DNA of 64,000 bases from Butyriboletus loyo (Eukaryota; Basidiomycota; Agaricomycetes; Boletales; Boletaceae): the NCBI GenBank assembly GCA_038093515.1, contig JBBPSI010000073.1:1-64000 (forward strand). Direction: 5' to 3'. The notes beneath the pieces are model-generated. The model saw nothing but the letters and a program-made list of their open reading frames with translations. It searched no databases and was not told the DNA's origin. Below are positions 1 to 11,370 of the stretch, piece by piece. The first letter of the stretch is position 1, and each line of letters starts with the position of its first letter. The position numbers and the translations under genes are program-made.

Positions 1-2
1 AA

Positions 3-854
3 ACCGAACGGATAAACCGAGAAATGGAACAATATTTACGTACCTACATGGCTAAAAAACAAGAAGCTTGGGCCGATTGGATCAAGATCGCCCAGTTTAA
101 CCATAATAATTCCCTCACCACCGCTACGGGTACAATTCCATTCTCTATTACACGTAATTATTATCCTAGAATCGGGTTCGAAAAGTCTTCCAACACGCTA
201 GCCGGAGATTTCGCACGCAGTGCTGGGAAAGCACATGCCGAGGTTAAAGAAGCATTGGAAGAAGCTCGCAGGCGCATGGTATCGCAGGCCGATAATAGAC
301 GATTGGATGCGCCCGATTACAAAGTGGGAGATAGTGTGTGGCTTAGTACGGAGAACCTTAAACTGCCGTACACTGCACGAAAACTCACACAGCGTTGGAT
401 TGGTCCTTATCGGATCAAGGCACTCAAACCAAACGCTGTCGAACTTCAGCTGCCGAGCAGCATGCGAATTCATCCCGTAGTCAACATTTCTCGGGTTAAA
501 CCCTACCGAGAAACCCTTCCAGGACAGCCTGTTCTGCGTCCAGACCCAGTCAATGTCACGGATGAAGGATACTCGGAATTCGAAGTTGATTACATCGTCG
601 CATCACGGATGAAACGTAGGAAGTTGGAGTATTTAGTGCACTGGAGGGGTTATGACGAAACGGATCGCACGTGGGAACCAGTATCCAATCTGGAACATTC
701 GCAGGACGTCATCGCGGATTATCACCATGCCCACCCTTCCGCCCCTCGCCCCCTTCGTGGCCTATCACTTTTTGAATTTTCTTCTCTGTTTAAAGAGTAC
801 GGTCCTGAGCACGGAACTCCCTATCAAGGAACTCGCTTGGAATACGAGTCCTAG
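3..854 (+). CDS. Ty3/gypsy chromovirus polyprotein, C-terminal part (integrase tail and chromodomain)
   Basis: This is the 3' end of a retrotransposon Pol polyprotein. The frame is open at the left edge of the window, so the protein is truncated by the window, not by a mutation. The first residues (TERINREMEQYLR) are the conserved end of the integrase core. They are followed by the integrase C-terminal GPY/F module (QRWIGPYRIKAL) and then a chromodomain near the C-terminus (EYLVHWRGYDETDRTWEP), which in chromoviruses directs insertion toward particular chromatin. The frame ends in TAG at 852-854, just before a purine-rich tract and the 3' LTR. There is no internal stop, so this end of the element is young or recently active. 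Protease, reverse transcriptase and RNase H would lie left of the window. Confidence 0.93.
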   Translation, partial: TERINREMEQYLRTYMAKKQEAWADWIKIAQFNHNNSLTTATGTIPFSITRNYYPRIGFEKSSNTLAGDFARSAGKAHAEVKEALEEARRRMVSQADNRRLDAPDYKVGDSVWLSTENLKLPYTARKLTQRWIGPYRIKALKPNAVELQLPSSMRIHPVVNISRVKPYRETLPGQPVLRPDPVNVTDEGYSEFEVDYIVASRMKRRKLEYLVHWRGYDETDRTWEPVSNLEHSQDVIADYHHAHPSAPRPLRGLSLFEFSSLFKEYGPEHGTPYQGTRLEYES

Positions 855-865
855 GGGGGGGGAGG
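851..865 (+). other. Polypurine tract next to the 3' LTR
   Basis: A G-rich tract (ctaggggggggggagg) lies between the polyprotein stop codon and the TGTTAT start of the LTR. This is the expected position of the plus-strand primer in LTR retrotransposons. Confidence 0.7.
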
Positions 866-1359
866 TGTTATAATCGTATCTCTTATAACTATCTTTTGCG
901 TTCGGACTTCATCATATTTCTCTTTCAAAGGTCACGTGACTTAGCGCACGTGATCGTGGGATTATACATGTGACCACAGGCTGACTAAGCATATGATGTC
1001 ATGGTCCAGACTGGCCCAGACTCTATGACATCACGCCTCATGTATTTAATCTCCGTTTGCTTCTCTTCTTTTTGATCACCGTCGACTTCTATTTTCTCAT
1101 CATCGTCGACTCGTGACTTCTTCATATGTACATGTATAGTAACTAGTCTCACGCACTGCATGGTCTGTGCGCATTCCCCTGTAATATAAAAGGGCTTGTG
1201 GTTGCGGCTAGGATTCCCTAGCTTTAACCACTTGTCTATTCGCTGGCAACAGTTGAGAGATTAAGGTCTAAGCTATTCCTCATTACCATCGCCAGTACCT
1301 GTGTAGTACTGCAACAGTTGCGGAACCCCGTGTGCCTTGATAACTTCGTTGTCATAACA
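866..1359 (+). repeat. 3' LTR of the Ty3/gypsy element
   Basis: The segment starts TGTTAT and ends ATAACA, a perfect 6-bp terminal inverted repeat of the usual TG...CA type, and is 494 bp long. A TATAAAA box lies at 1185-1191. The left part carries matched arms around gatgtcat and atgacatc (about 995-1033). The 5' LTR lies outside the window, so LTR identity and target-site duplication cannot be checked here. Confidence 0.85.
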
Positions 1360-1392
1360 GAAATGAGATTGGATTATTCTGGACAGGTATAT

Positions 1393-3096
1393 TCAAAGTT
1401 TGCTCCTTACAGTTGGCGATTGGATGGAAAGCATGGCAAATATGTTTAATTGCAGCATGGTGATGTTTCTAGTGCATTTTATCTCCAGATATTTGATGTG
1501 GAGTGAGGATAGGAGTATTTCAAGGGCTTCTGAGAGGTATGTTTGTTGCACAGTGAGGTCAGAGGTGTTAGGGAAGTCCAGGTCAGTTTGGAGGATCTTG
1601 TTTATATTCACCATGGTATTTGTCAATTCCCAGTTGTGGGCAATTGTGTGATGTGTGATGTCTGCATTGTCTGTTGTGAATTGGTCCAGGGGAATAGGAA
1701 CAGGGGGAGGACTGGGTCAGATTGCCAGGTTTTGAAGGTGATTGTTACGCTGGGCGCTAACAATCAGAACAGCGAGGAGGCACTCTGGAGTGGCCTCGAG
1801 ACTCTGGAGACGATTCTGGGTGAAGTCTCAGACTATGTCTTAGTGCGCACACTAAGAGTCTGGAAGTGAACTAATTGCTAGCAGATTGCTGCGTAGAACT
1901 AGATAATGTACAGGGTGTAAAGACAGAGTCTTTATACTACTGGGGGTCTGCGCACAGACCATGCTCCCTAATCGGGTCGTGAGAGCGAAAGTACAAATGA
2001 GGAAAAGATACTCTAGAATGTTCCAGAGTGTGAAAGAAAACGTGTCCGTGCATGGGAAATGGTGACTAAGCTGGAATGGTTGTTACCATTCAAGTGGAAC
2101 TAGCAAAAGGCTAGGTGAATGTAACAGTCCCAACGGTAATGGAGAGAAAAAGTAGACCACTACCATAACAGTGATGGTTGGGGTTGACCAGGCATGGTTT
2201 CAGAGGAGGAGGTCTTGTGTAATAGGCTGGAGATCATAGATGAGAAAGGCAGTGGGGGCAGACTCAGTCTCCTGGACTCTGGCCAGTGGGGCTACTTTGA
2301 CTGGGCATGGAGGTTCTTTTCCTAGGTCATATGACATTCTGTTTAGGACTGAGCACATGGCAGTGATGGTTGCCTGCAGCTGCTCAGGTGTTGTGATCTC
2401 AGGGTTGAAGTTGAAGACATAAGCTAGAAGTTTGGGGGTGTGGACATCTAAGTCCCATGCTGTTACAACAGAGGCATCCATATGATTGAAGAGTTGAGAA
2501 CCATGCTCAAGGTGGATCAGGGGGAAGCCACCAATGGGTCTGGGTGTGTGGGTTGGGAAGGAGCTGGGTTGAGGAGATTTGGTAGGGTTTAGAAGTCATT
2601 TATGGTTTTCTGCTGCTACTGCCATGTGGGCTTGGAGAGTAGATGACATGGAGTGAGAGGAGGTTGGTGTTAGAGGTGTCATTATCATTGGAGTGGGGTT
2701 GGCGGAGGGTGATGGTGTCATCTCAGACATAGTTGGGGGTGTGTGGTGGGAAGGGTTGAGGGGTAGTCATTTCTGAGTGGTCCCAGGTTGGTCTGTGGTG
2801 GGCAGGTCATACAGATCATCATATGAGTCAGCAGGTGACATTGTGGGCAGCAGGGTAGACATGCATGGTTGGGGGGTGGGGGTGTCTTCCCAGAAAACAT
2901 CTTCTGACTGGGAGAGGGGCAGGTCTATTAAATGAGTGGTTGGGTTGGCTGTGGATTGTTCCATTGGCTCATCTTCCTCCATTCCTGGGGCAATGGAGGT
3001 GAAGTGGTTTGACAATTGTGGTCTTTGGAGTATCTTGTTAGAGGCTAGTAGGGTTTTGTTAGGTGGGTTGTGGTTGGTGGTGTATAGACATACCAA
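1393..3096 (-). pseudogene. Decayed retroelement ORF1 (gag-like), interrupted by an LTR-like insertion
   Basis: On the minus strand, broken reading frames fit one ancestral protein. The piece from about 2545 to 2200 reads GGFPLIHLEHGSQLFNH and onward to LIYDLQPITQDLLL, then a TGA where a CGA codon is likely, then NHAWSTPTITV. This W-S-T-x-TIT pattern after a hydrophobic block resembles gag-like first ORFs of fungal non-LTR elements, as I know that family. An LTR-like insertion (1743-2126) separates it from the last piece (1393-1626), which ends in TGA at 1393. The sequence is very C/A-rich on the coding strand, unlike neighbouring genes. The 5' part (2767-3096 and beyond) is low-complexity. 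The family assignment is tentative; the degenerate state is clear. Confidence 0.45.
1743..2126 (-). repeat. LTR-like insertion (solo-LTR candidate)
   Basis: The 384-bp segment begins TGTTAC and ends GTAACA. On the minus strand it contains a TATAAAG box near 1931-1937. It sits inside the decayed ORF1, with matching ORF1-like sequence on both sides. The bases outside the ends (gtgat on the left, gtccc on the right) are not a target-site duplication, so it may be a recombinant or an older, altered insertion. It shows no similarity to the 866-1359 LTR that I can see. Confidence 0.5.
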
Positions 3097-3099
3097 TGT

Positions 3100-5110
3100 T
3101 GTCCAGAGATTTGGGAGTGATTATCTGTTTGCCTGGCTTTGTGATTGCCATGGGATCAACCTGGTTAGGTGGGTGTTGTCCCTCCTCTTATATGGGATTT
3201 GGGTGACATTTTTAGGGGTGGAACATGTTGGGCTGGTTGGTATCTCGGGGGTGTGTTTTCAATTTGGCATTAGTGATTGAATAGAGATTGATATCTGTGG
3301 AGCATCACCTGCTGTTGGCCATCTTTTCTTTTACATGGTCAGGAGGTTATGGGCTTGGGTTCTAGATTGTTATCAGTGTGGTGTCCACGTTGGTTTATGT
3401 GGTGGGGTTAGTGTTATCTGCTGTTCACGGGGTAGGTCTCAGAGCCCTGCCTTAGGTTGGGTTTAGATTTGGTTTTGAGATTCATGGCATTTTCATTTTG
3501 CTGTTTTAGTGATTTGTGAGCGGTATGGTGTCCCATCAGTTGGGGTGGTGTAATCTGTCTATATTATTTTAGACTGGGTTGGTTTGGTTTCCAGTTGGTT
3601 TGTTGTTTTTTCCTTTGGGGCTGCTGGTCACTGTGCTTGTTCTTTTCAATGCACATCCTTGCCTGTGTTTTAAGGCGCGGGAAATTCGACCATGGTTGTG
3701 GTTCGAGTTCAAGGATCCCCCCCAGCCTTCAATTATTCAGCTATACAATAGCCTTACCACATGCCTACTTTTCATTTAATTTTACTTGGACAGAGTCAAC
3801 AGCTGTCACTTGTTTGGGCAACTCTTGACTGAGTCAAAAAAACAGCGACAACTGTGACCTTCACCGAGGAACACCCAGGAGTCGGTCAAAATTCTGCTTG
3901 CCACTGGACCACTGGAGAGTTACGTTTTTGCCCCAGTCGTCGCCCCAAAAGGATTGTTTCGTCGTTGCTGGACAATGGCCACAGTTGAACCAGATCAAGC
4001 ATTGTGACTGTGCAGACTCGTCGTACTTGCCCCATATTCCAGGTCCCTCGTCCTGCTAAGTAACGACTTGAGAATGGAACAGCAACTAGTCATTTCCCAA
4101 GACAACCACACCTGATTGAAGATCAAAATGTGAGTACACACTTGATACTTTAAGCGGGTGGTGACGACAATGGTGCTGGGGCGTAAATGCCGGCTGCGTT
4201 GCGCTCGCAAGCAAGTTGAAGTCCAGTGAGGATTGGGTGCCAAGTGTCACCTCATTTCATAGACCGCCCTAGTGGGGGCATTTAACGTCCTACGGCTTAA
4301 GAATCGGGTATATGTACATCCTTACTTGCGTTCAGCACGTCACGGAGTTCCCAACGACTGGTAGGAAAGTTTCGTGCTAAGTACTAGCTAATCTAGTACT
4401 ACGAACTCAAAAGTCAAATTCCACATTGGGCTTCCAAGTCGCCACCCCAATGTCATTTCCGGGTCTGGTTCAGTTGCATCGTGCTCATACTCATCGATGT
4501 CATTCCAGCATGCCCCACCCACAAGCCACGACGTCCTCTTCATGCTCACCATCCATGAAGTTCAAAGGTCCTACCTCCTCACTCACGTCGCAATCTCGCA
4601 AACGTCATCACTAACCTTGTCGATTTCATATACAGTACTCTATCTGGCGTAATTCGATGGAGACACGTACTGTGCCTGCGTCTGGAACGGCTCCGCTCGC
4701 CAGCGTCGCTCTACTCCCAGGCTTTTCATCATTACCGGTGTCCCCAGGAAATACAAAAACGACGAAGGGATCCGTATGAATTTTGAGAGCGTTCAGGTTC
4801 CGTACTGCATGACGTCGATGTATATTAGGGTCTGGACGTCTCCCGACGCTCATCGAATACCGCAACACGGGGGTACGCGAGCTGGAACAGGTTCCCGTCA
4901 TGTAAAAGAGGGTCGACAACCAAACAGAGACTTGGAGTTCGCACCAATCATATCACGAGTGCCATGCATCGCACGTTACGCACGGGCCACATGTGATTTT
5001 GTGTCATCGACAAGACTGACCTTCCACAGAAATACATCTATCGCAAGCCAAATATATAGATAATACACAACATAACACAGACACACGTCCTACATCGACA
5101 TTCTCACCCT
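3100..5110. other. Non-genic stretch: G/T-rich retroelement flank, then unique 3' flank of sedolisin copy A
   Basis: From 3100 to about 3600 the plus strand is G/T-rich and continues the low-complexity 5' region of the decayed retroelement. From 3724 the left end of the tandem duplication begins. I see no supported gene. A frame at 4626-4919 (minus) is shared with 8436-8717 and is discussed as a finding. Confidence 0.5.
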
Positions 5111-7513
5111 TCAAGGAAGTGCGAGCCAAGCTTCAAGCAACTTGGGGAAGTTGGGCGTTCCGAGACCAGTCACTGGGTCCCACCCGACTGATGCGTTGTA
5201 TCCATTGGTTCCGCATCCCGGATTGTCTCCCATGGTGATGTCATTGAAAGCACCAGCGAACGCGGGGGAATAGATCTACAAGAAAAGCCTCGTCACAACC
5301 ATGCAGTCTTCGCTGCAATTCGATTTCACTCACCGTTGGATTAATGAATCCGATGGTCGACTTGCCGGCTGCGATACGAGCATCATTGATCATCGTAAAG
5401 ATCGCACCGCTAACTGGAGAGGAGCAAGACGTTCCATAAACACGCCTGAATTCGCCGTCGACCTGAGTTCACGCGGGAGGAAAGTGAGCGTCACCTTTCA
5501 CCTAGATAAAGAATAGCCGACATACAGCAATGACGTAGTTGGCTCCGTTGGCCGAAATGTCAGGGAAGGCACGAGACTGTTTGCTCGTTAGCCTTTCAAT
5601 TTGGAGGGAAACATGTCATGTTATTGCTATACCTTTCCAGTGGAATTCCAGATGTCAGCCGGGTAGTTAGGGTAATAGTTTGTCAGGTAGTAGTCAACAG
5701 CCGACTGCTGGTACGAGGGCATGGCAAAGTAGTTACTGAATCCACCGCCAGAGTAGGCGACCTCCTCGCAAGCCGTCTCGGGCTCGTAGACTGTAGAGTT
5801 GGGTGGGACCATAGTAGCACCGACGGAAGTGATGTATGGGCAAGTTCCAGGGAAACTCGGGTTGAATATCATTCCAGTGGTAGTTTGAGTTCCTGCCCAC
5901 CAACACAAGACTAAGAACGAAAACCTGGCAGGGGAGAGGTCTACTTACCATTCGGGTTCAAGCAAAGACCACCGTTACCGGCGACACCGTAGTCACCAGA
6001 GCTGTACAGGATGGTGACACCCATGAGACCAAGTTTGGCATACTCAGCGCACTGACGTGCGGTATAGAACGGCGTGAGATCAGCTTCGTTGTACGAGTAC
6101 GAGGTAGAGATGACATTTGCTGGCTTGACTGTTCCACATGCCTCAGGTCCTAGATGGGGGTATATGAAGTTATTCTGGGGAAAGTACATTTAAATGAGCA
6201 CCGACCTTCATATCCACCGCCGTACGGATCAGGATAAATAGCATCTCGGTTCGGGTCGTCACCACCCTCGAAGGTACAGTAAGACGCATCGAGAGCATCG
6301 AGGAAGTTGTTAAACGAGGCACCTGAGGGAACGACATCAGTTTCAATGTAACGTACGATATATTGGTGACTAACCCTCCACCATATCACCGACTTGGTAC
6401 AGAGTCACCACTTGCGATGGCCCGACGAGTCCCATAGCATATTGAAGGTCGAGGTCGGATTCACCGTTTTTGGTGAGATTTTGATACTCGGTCTGTGCAT
6501 AGCCTGAGTAGAAAGTGAGATCTATATACAATTCTGTACAGTGTACACCCTTGCCTCCGTCAATCGAGACCACGTTCGGCGATTTTCCGTAGAGAGAGGG
6601 AGAGTAATTTGCGAAGAATAGGTTCAGATCAGTCTGAAGATAAGCTTGTGGGGTGAACTCGACTGCATTTTATGCAATTTTCAGCCGGAGGTACCTTTAA
6701 AACAATCGTTCGCTTACCAATTCCGTAGCTATTGGACCCAACCGCACACGGGGTGTAAAAGAGTCCATAGAGCGCGCGCAAGCATTCCAGTGTAATGTAC
6801 TCGTCGCACGTTGAAAGGCCAGTGGGCACTGTACCTTCCAACCTTCCAGACGTCTTTGGTCCAACTCCCGTACCTGGCTGACCGATGGAACGAGCAGGTT
6901 CAACGCTATCACGACGCGTCAGCTTAGCATCGAAATGGACACTCGGGGTCACAAGGTCCACATGAGGGACAATGTCTGCAGGGAGATGGTAAGCGTTACA
7001 AGCTATCGATTCAATCATCAGCACCATATGAAATACAATATCTGGAATCGACAAACCGACGTGCTCCTTTCCTGACGTGTGACTGTACACGTTGTATTCT
7101 GTCTGAAGGAGACGCTCTGCCTCCTTGACGGTGGTTGTCACTTCAATCCAACCCTTGCTGGGCATCAACCGGATGCGGTTGCTCTCGATGCCGCTCTGCA
7201 AGAGCCATGATCGAACTGCTTCGATGGTCTCGTCGCTGGGTGCGAACATCTCGAGAACATCGCTCGCAGACCAGTGTTTCCCGTATTTCTCAGACTCGGG
7301 GTGGGACACCTCCATGAGGTAATCGCTGATGGCATCAATGTTCGTCTGTGTCAGGGCAAAGCGCAACGGAAGGGGAGTACTAGAGTCATGTCTGCGCTTC
7401 AATGTCCAGCCTATGGGGAGGTGGGTACGCTTCTCGTGGAGGGTATAAGGAGCTGGTGCCGCGGCGGCGAAGAGACCGAGACCAAAGGCGACGAATGAGA
7501 GGAGGGCCTTCAT
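5111..7513 (-). CDS. Secreted sedolisin (tripeptidyl-peptidase-like serine protease), copy A
   Basis: A serine-carboxyl peptidase (MEROPS S53) that cleaves peptides at acidic pH outside the cell. Exons (high to low): 7513-7057, 7002-6718, 6662-6555, 6503-6375, 6322-6206, 6149-5949, 5892-5633, 5576-5526, 5462-5334, 5275-5111; 633 codons plus stop, all phases fit. A signal peptide ([20 protein letters not shown]) is followed by an activation propeptide to about residue 190. The catalytic Glu298 and Asp302 lie in GESDLDLQY, the oxyanion Asp418 in SSGDYGV and the nucleophile Ser548 in YGTSCSSP. The calcium site is FNDIT with [11 protein letters not shown]. Intron 3 (6504-6554) starts with GC instead of GT; copy B has GT there. 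The start is chosen because the signal peptide follows it at once. Its neighbour in the same orientation is copy B. Confidence 0.94.
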
Positions 7514-7562
7514 GATAGAGCAATAACGGGAGTCTCGACGTCATGTTTCAATATTGAAGGGG

Positions 7563-7570
7563 ATTTTATT
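7563..7570 (-). promoter_or_regulatory. TATA-like element of sedolisin copy A
   Basis: Minus strand reads AATAAAAT about 50 bp upstream of the start codon at 7513. At the matching place copy B has TATAAAGT. Confidence 0.45.
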
Positions 7571-7580
7571 GGGAGGGTAG

Positions 7581-8247
7581 AACAAGATGCGATGACTGAA
7601 GCAGCCCGTCGTTGGTTGTGACGCGAGCTCGATTGCTGAAGTATATCGAAATCGTAAATGAGGATCTGAATGCTTCCGCGGCGTTCACGGAGACGATTGG
7701 CCAGTTATCCACGCGCAGGAAAGTAGGGTGTGTAGTGCATATCATCCCACTTACCATGCAGAAATCATCCCCGACCTACAGACACGCCGACTGACCTGAA
7801 CGATTGGAGTGATTCCCCTCCAATTCGTTCCCCCAGCACCTTGATTTGTACTATTGGACGCCCTGGATGGAGTCGAAACGTCAAACTTGTTTCACTGTTG
7901 CTGCTTCCCAGCCGGCTTGTCGCTGAGTCCCTCGAACAGTAGCGAGTCGGAGTGTGTGCCCATCGCAGCAATTGGTTGTGTATTATATCCGAGGTATTGG
8001 CAGTAACTGTATCACTGTTTCGGGGCGAATGACACGTTTTGTTGGTCGGCAGCATCGTCATAGCAAGGGGTTTGACGAATTTGCCTGTTAGTCGACTAAC
8101 GAGTCACGAAACAGGGACTAAGAAGAGCACAGCAGACCCCACAACAGCGCAGTAAAACATCGACGTCGAGTGCCGAAATCATTCGACCATCTCATCTCCT
8201 CATCGAGATCCATCCGCCTACTCGCGTCAACTCTCTCTGGCTAACTA
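7581..8247. other. Spacer between duplication units; no gene seen
   Basis: This stretch separates unit A from unit B. It has short frames on both strands (the longest 98 codons, minus, 7765-8061) but none has recognisable domains, splice support or a duplicate elsewhere in the window. Confidence 0.5.
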
Positions 8248-8908
8248 GCCTTCAATTATTCGGCTATACCGGGTCTGGTTCAGTTGCATCGCGCTCATAC
8301 TCATCGATGCCATTCCAGCATGTCCCATCCACAAGCCACGACGTCCTCTTCATGCTCACCATCCGTGAAGTTCAAAGGTCCTACCTCCTCACTCACGTCG
8401 CAATCTCGCAAACGTCATCACCAACCTTGTCGATTTCATATATAGTACTCTATCTGGCGTAATTCGATGGAGACACGTACTGTGCCTGCGTCTGGAACGG
8501 CTCCGCTCGCCAGCGTCGCTCTACTCCCAGGCTTTTCATCGTTACCGACGTCCCCAAGAAATACAAAAACGACGAAGGGATCCGTATGAATTTTGAGAGC
8601 GTTCAGGTTCCGTACTGCATGACGTCGATGTATATTAGGCCCGACGCTCATCAAATACCGCAACACGGGGGTACGCGAGCTGGAGCAGGTTCTCGTCATG
8701 TAAAAGAGGGTCGACAATTAAACAGAGACTTGGAATTCGCACCAATCATATCACGAGTGCCATGCATCGCACGTTACGCACGGGCCACATGTGATTTTGT
8801 GTCATCGACAAGACTGACCTTCCACAGAAATACATCTATCGCAAGCCAAATATATAGATAATACACAACATAACACAGACACACGTCCTACATCGACATT
8901 CTCACCCT

Positions 8909-11301
8909 TCAAGGAAGTGCGAGCCAAGCTTCAAGCAACTTGGGGAAGTTGGGCGTTCCGAGACCAGTCACTGGGTCCCACCCGACTGATGCGTTGTATC
9001 CATTGGTTCCGCATCCCGGATTGTCTCCCATGGTGATGTCATTGAAAGCACCAACAAACGCGGAGGAATAGATCTACAAGAAAAGCCTCGTCACAACCAT
9101 GCAGTCTTCGTTGGAATTCGATTTCACTCACCGTTGGATTGATGAATCCGATGGTCGACTTGCCGGCTGCGATACGAGCATCATTGATCATCGTAAAGAT
9201 CGCACCGCTGACTGGAGAGGAGCAAGACGTTCCGTAAACGAGCTCAAATGCGCCGTCGATCTGAGTTCACGCGGGAGGAAAGTGAGCGTCACCTAGATAA
9301 AGAATGGCCGACATACAGCAACGACGTAGTTGGCTCCGTTGGCCGAAATGTCAGGGAAGGCACGAGACTATTTTCTCGTTAGCCTTTCCAATTTGGAGGG
9401 AAACAAATGTACTGCTATACCTTTCCAGTGGAATTCCAGATGTCAGCCGGGTAGTTAGGGTAATAGTTTGTCAGGTAGTAGTCAACAGCCGACTGCTGGT
9501 ACGAGGGCATGGCAAAGTAGTTACTGAATCCACCGCCAGAGTAGATGACCTCCTCGCAAGCCGTCTCGGGCTCGTAGACTGTAGAGTTGGGTGGGACCAT
9601 AGTAGCACCGACGGAAGTGATGTATGGGCAAGTTCCAGGGAAACTCGGGTTGAATATCATTCCAGTGGTAGTTTGAGTTCCTGCCCACCAACGCAAAACT
9701 AAGAACGAAATCCTGGCGGGGGAGAGGTCTACTTACCATTAGGGTTCAAGCAAAGACCACCGTTACCGGCGACACCGTAGTCACCAGAGCTGTACAGGAT
9801 GGTGACACCCATGAGACCAAGTTTGGCATACTCAGCGCACTGACGTGCGGTATAGAACGGCGTGAGGTCAGCTTCGTTATACCCGTACGAGGTAGAGATG
9901 ACATTTGCAGGCCTAGTGGTTCCGCATGCCTCGGGGCCTTGATAAAGTGTGAATGATGCTGTTCGGGAGAAGTACATTTAAGTGAGCACTGACCTTCATA
10001 TCCACCGCCGTACGGATCAGGGTAAATAGCATCTTGGTTCGGGTCGTCACCACCCTCGAAGGTACAGTAAGACGCATCGAGAGCATCGAGGAAGTTGTTA
10101 AACGAGGCACCTGAGGGAACGACATCAGTTTCAATGTAACGTACGATATAATGGTGACTAACCCTCCACCATATCACCGACTTGGTACAGAGTCACCACT
10201 TGCGACGGCCCAACGAGACCCATACCATACTGAAGGTCAAGGTTGGATTCACCGTTGTAGCCGAAACCCTGATATGTAGTCTGTGCGTAGCCTGAGTAGA
10301 AAGTGAGATCTATTTTACAATCCTGCACAGTGTACATTTTTACCTCCGTCAATCGAGACCATGTATGGCGACTTTCCGTAGAGAGAGGGAGAGTAATTTC
10401 CGAAAAAGATGTCCAGATCAGTCTGCAGATAAGCTTGTGGGGTGTACTCGACTGCATTTCATGCAATGTTCAGCTGGAGGTACCATAAAAAAACCATTCG
10501 CCTACCAATTCCGTAACTATTGAACCAAGTCGCACTCGGGGTGTCGGAGAGTCCATAGAGCGCGCGCAAGCATTCCAGTGTAATGTACTCGTCGCACGTT
10601 GAAAGGCCAGTGGGCAATGAAGTTGCCAACTTTCCAGACGTCTTTGGCCCAACTCCCGTACCTGGCTGACCGATGGAACGAGCAGGTTCAACGCTATCAC
10701 GACGCGTCAGCTTAGCATCGAAATGGACACTCGGGGTCACAAAGTCCACATGTGGGACAATGTCTACAGGGAGATGGTAAGCGTCACAAGCTATCGATTC
10801 AATCATCAGCACCATATGAGATACAATCTCTGGAATCGACAAACCGACGTGCTCCTTTCCTGACGTGTGACTATACACGTTGTATTCTGTCTGAAGGAGA
10901 CGCTCTGCCTCCTCGACGGTGGTTGTCACTTCAATCCAACCCTTGCTGGGCATCAACCGGATGCGGTTGCTCTCGATGCCGCTCTGCAAGAGCCATGATC
11001 GAACTGCTTCGATGGTCTCGTCGCTGGGTGCGAACATCTCGAGAACATCGCTCGCAGACCAGTGTTTCCCGTATTTCTCAGACTCGGGATGGGACACCTC
11101 CATGAGGTAATCGCTGATGGCATCAATGTTCGTCTGTGTCAGGGCAAAGCGCAGCGGAAGGGGGGTAATAGAGTCATGTCTGCGCTTCAATGTCCAGCCT
11201 ATGGGGAGGTGGGTACGCTTCTCATGGAGGGTATAAGGAGCTGGTGCTGCGGCGGCGAAGAGACCGAGACCAAGGGCGACGAATGAGAGGAGGGCCTTCA
11301 T
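8909..11301 (-). CDS. Secreted sedolisin (tripeptidyl-peptidase-like serine protease), copy B
   Basis: Second intact member of the tandem pair. Exons: 11301-10845, 10790-10506, 10451-10344, 10291-10163, 10110-9994, 9937-9737, 9680-9421, 9367-9317, 9260-9132, 9073-8909; every exon has the same length as in copy A and the product is again 633 residues. Signal peptide, propeptide, catalytic Glu/Asp (in GESNLDLQY), oxyanion Asp (SSGDYGV), nucleophile Ser (VYGTSCSSP) and the C-terminal calcium site are all kept. Differences from A include DGAFEL for DGEFRR just before the nucleophile and FGYNGES for LTKNGES near the catalytic Glu, which could alter specificity; that is inference. Intron 3 has a normal GT donor and the promoter has a clear TATA box. 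Expected to act outside the cell at acid pH. Confidence 0.94.
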
Positions 11302-11350
11302 GGTGGAGCAACAGCAGGCGTCTCGACGCCATACTGCAATTCCGGAGGAT

Positions 11351-11358
11351 ACTTTATA
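11351..11358 (-). promoter_or_regulatory. TATA box of sedolisin copy B
   Basis: Minus strand reads TATAAAGT about 50 bp upstream of the start codon at 11301, a usual position for a strongly transcribed secreted-enzyme gene. Confidence 0.6.
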
Positions 11359-11370
11359 GGAAGCATGGTG

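Larger units (their letters stand above)
3724..7580. repeat. Tandem duplication unit A (contains sedolisin copy A)
   Basis: Nearly all of this unit recurs at 8248-11370 in the same order and orientation. The left boundary is a shared 22-bp block (3724-3745 matching 8248-8269 with one mismatch). Homology then resumes at about 4459 (matching 8270) and runs through the protease gene until roughly 60 bp upstream of its start codon. Unit A carries about 713 bp (3746-4458) that unit B lacks. Confidence 0.9.
8248..11370. repeat. Tandem duplication unit B (contains sedolisin copy B)
   Basis: This is the second copy of the unit described at 3724-7580. The two copies keep the same ten exons of identical length. 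Differences are mostly point changes plus small indels, including a 7-bp shortening of intron 8 and a 12-bp deletion in the 3' flank. Confidence 0.9.

Noticed and set aside
3579..3828. Possible small secreted or membrane peptide
   Set aside because: Its hydrophobic residues follow from the G/T-rich composition of the retroelement flank.
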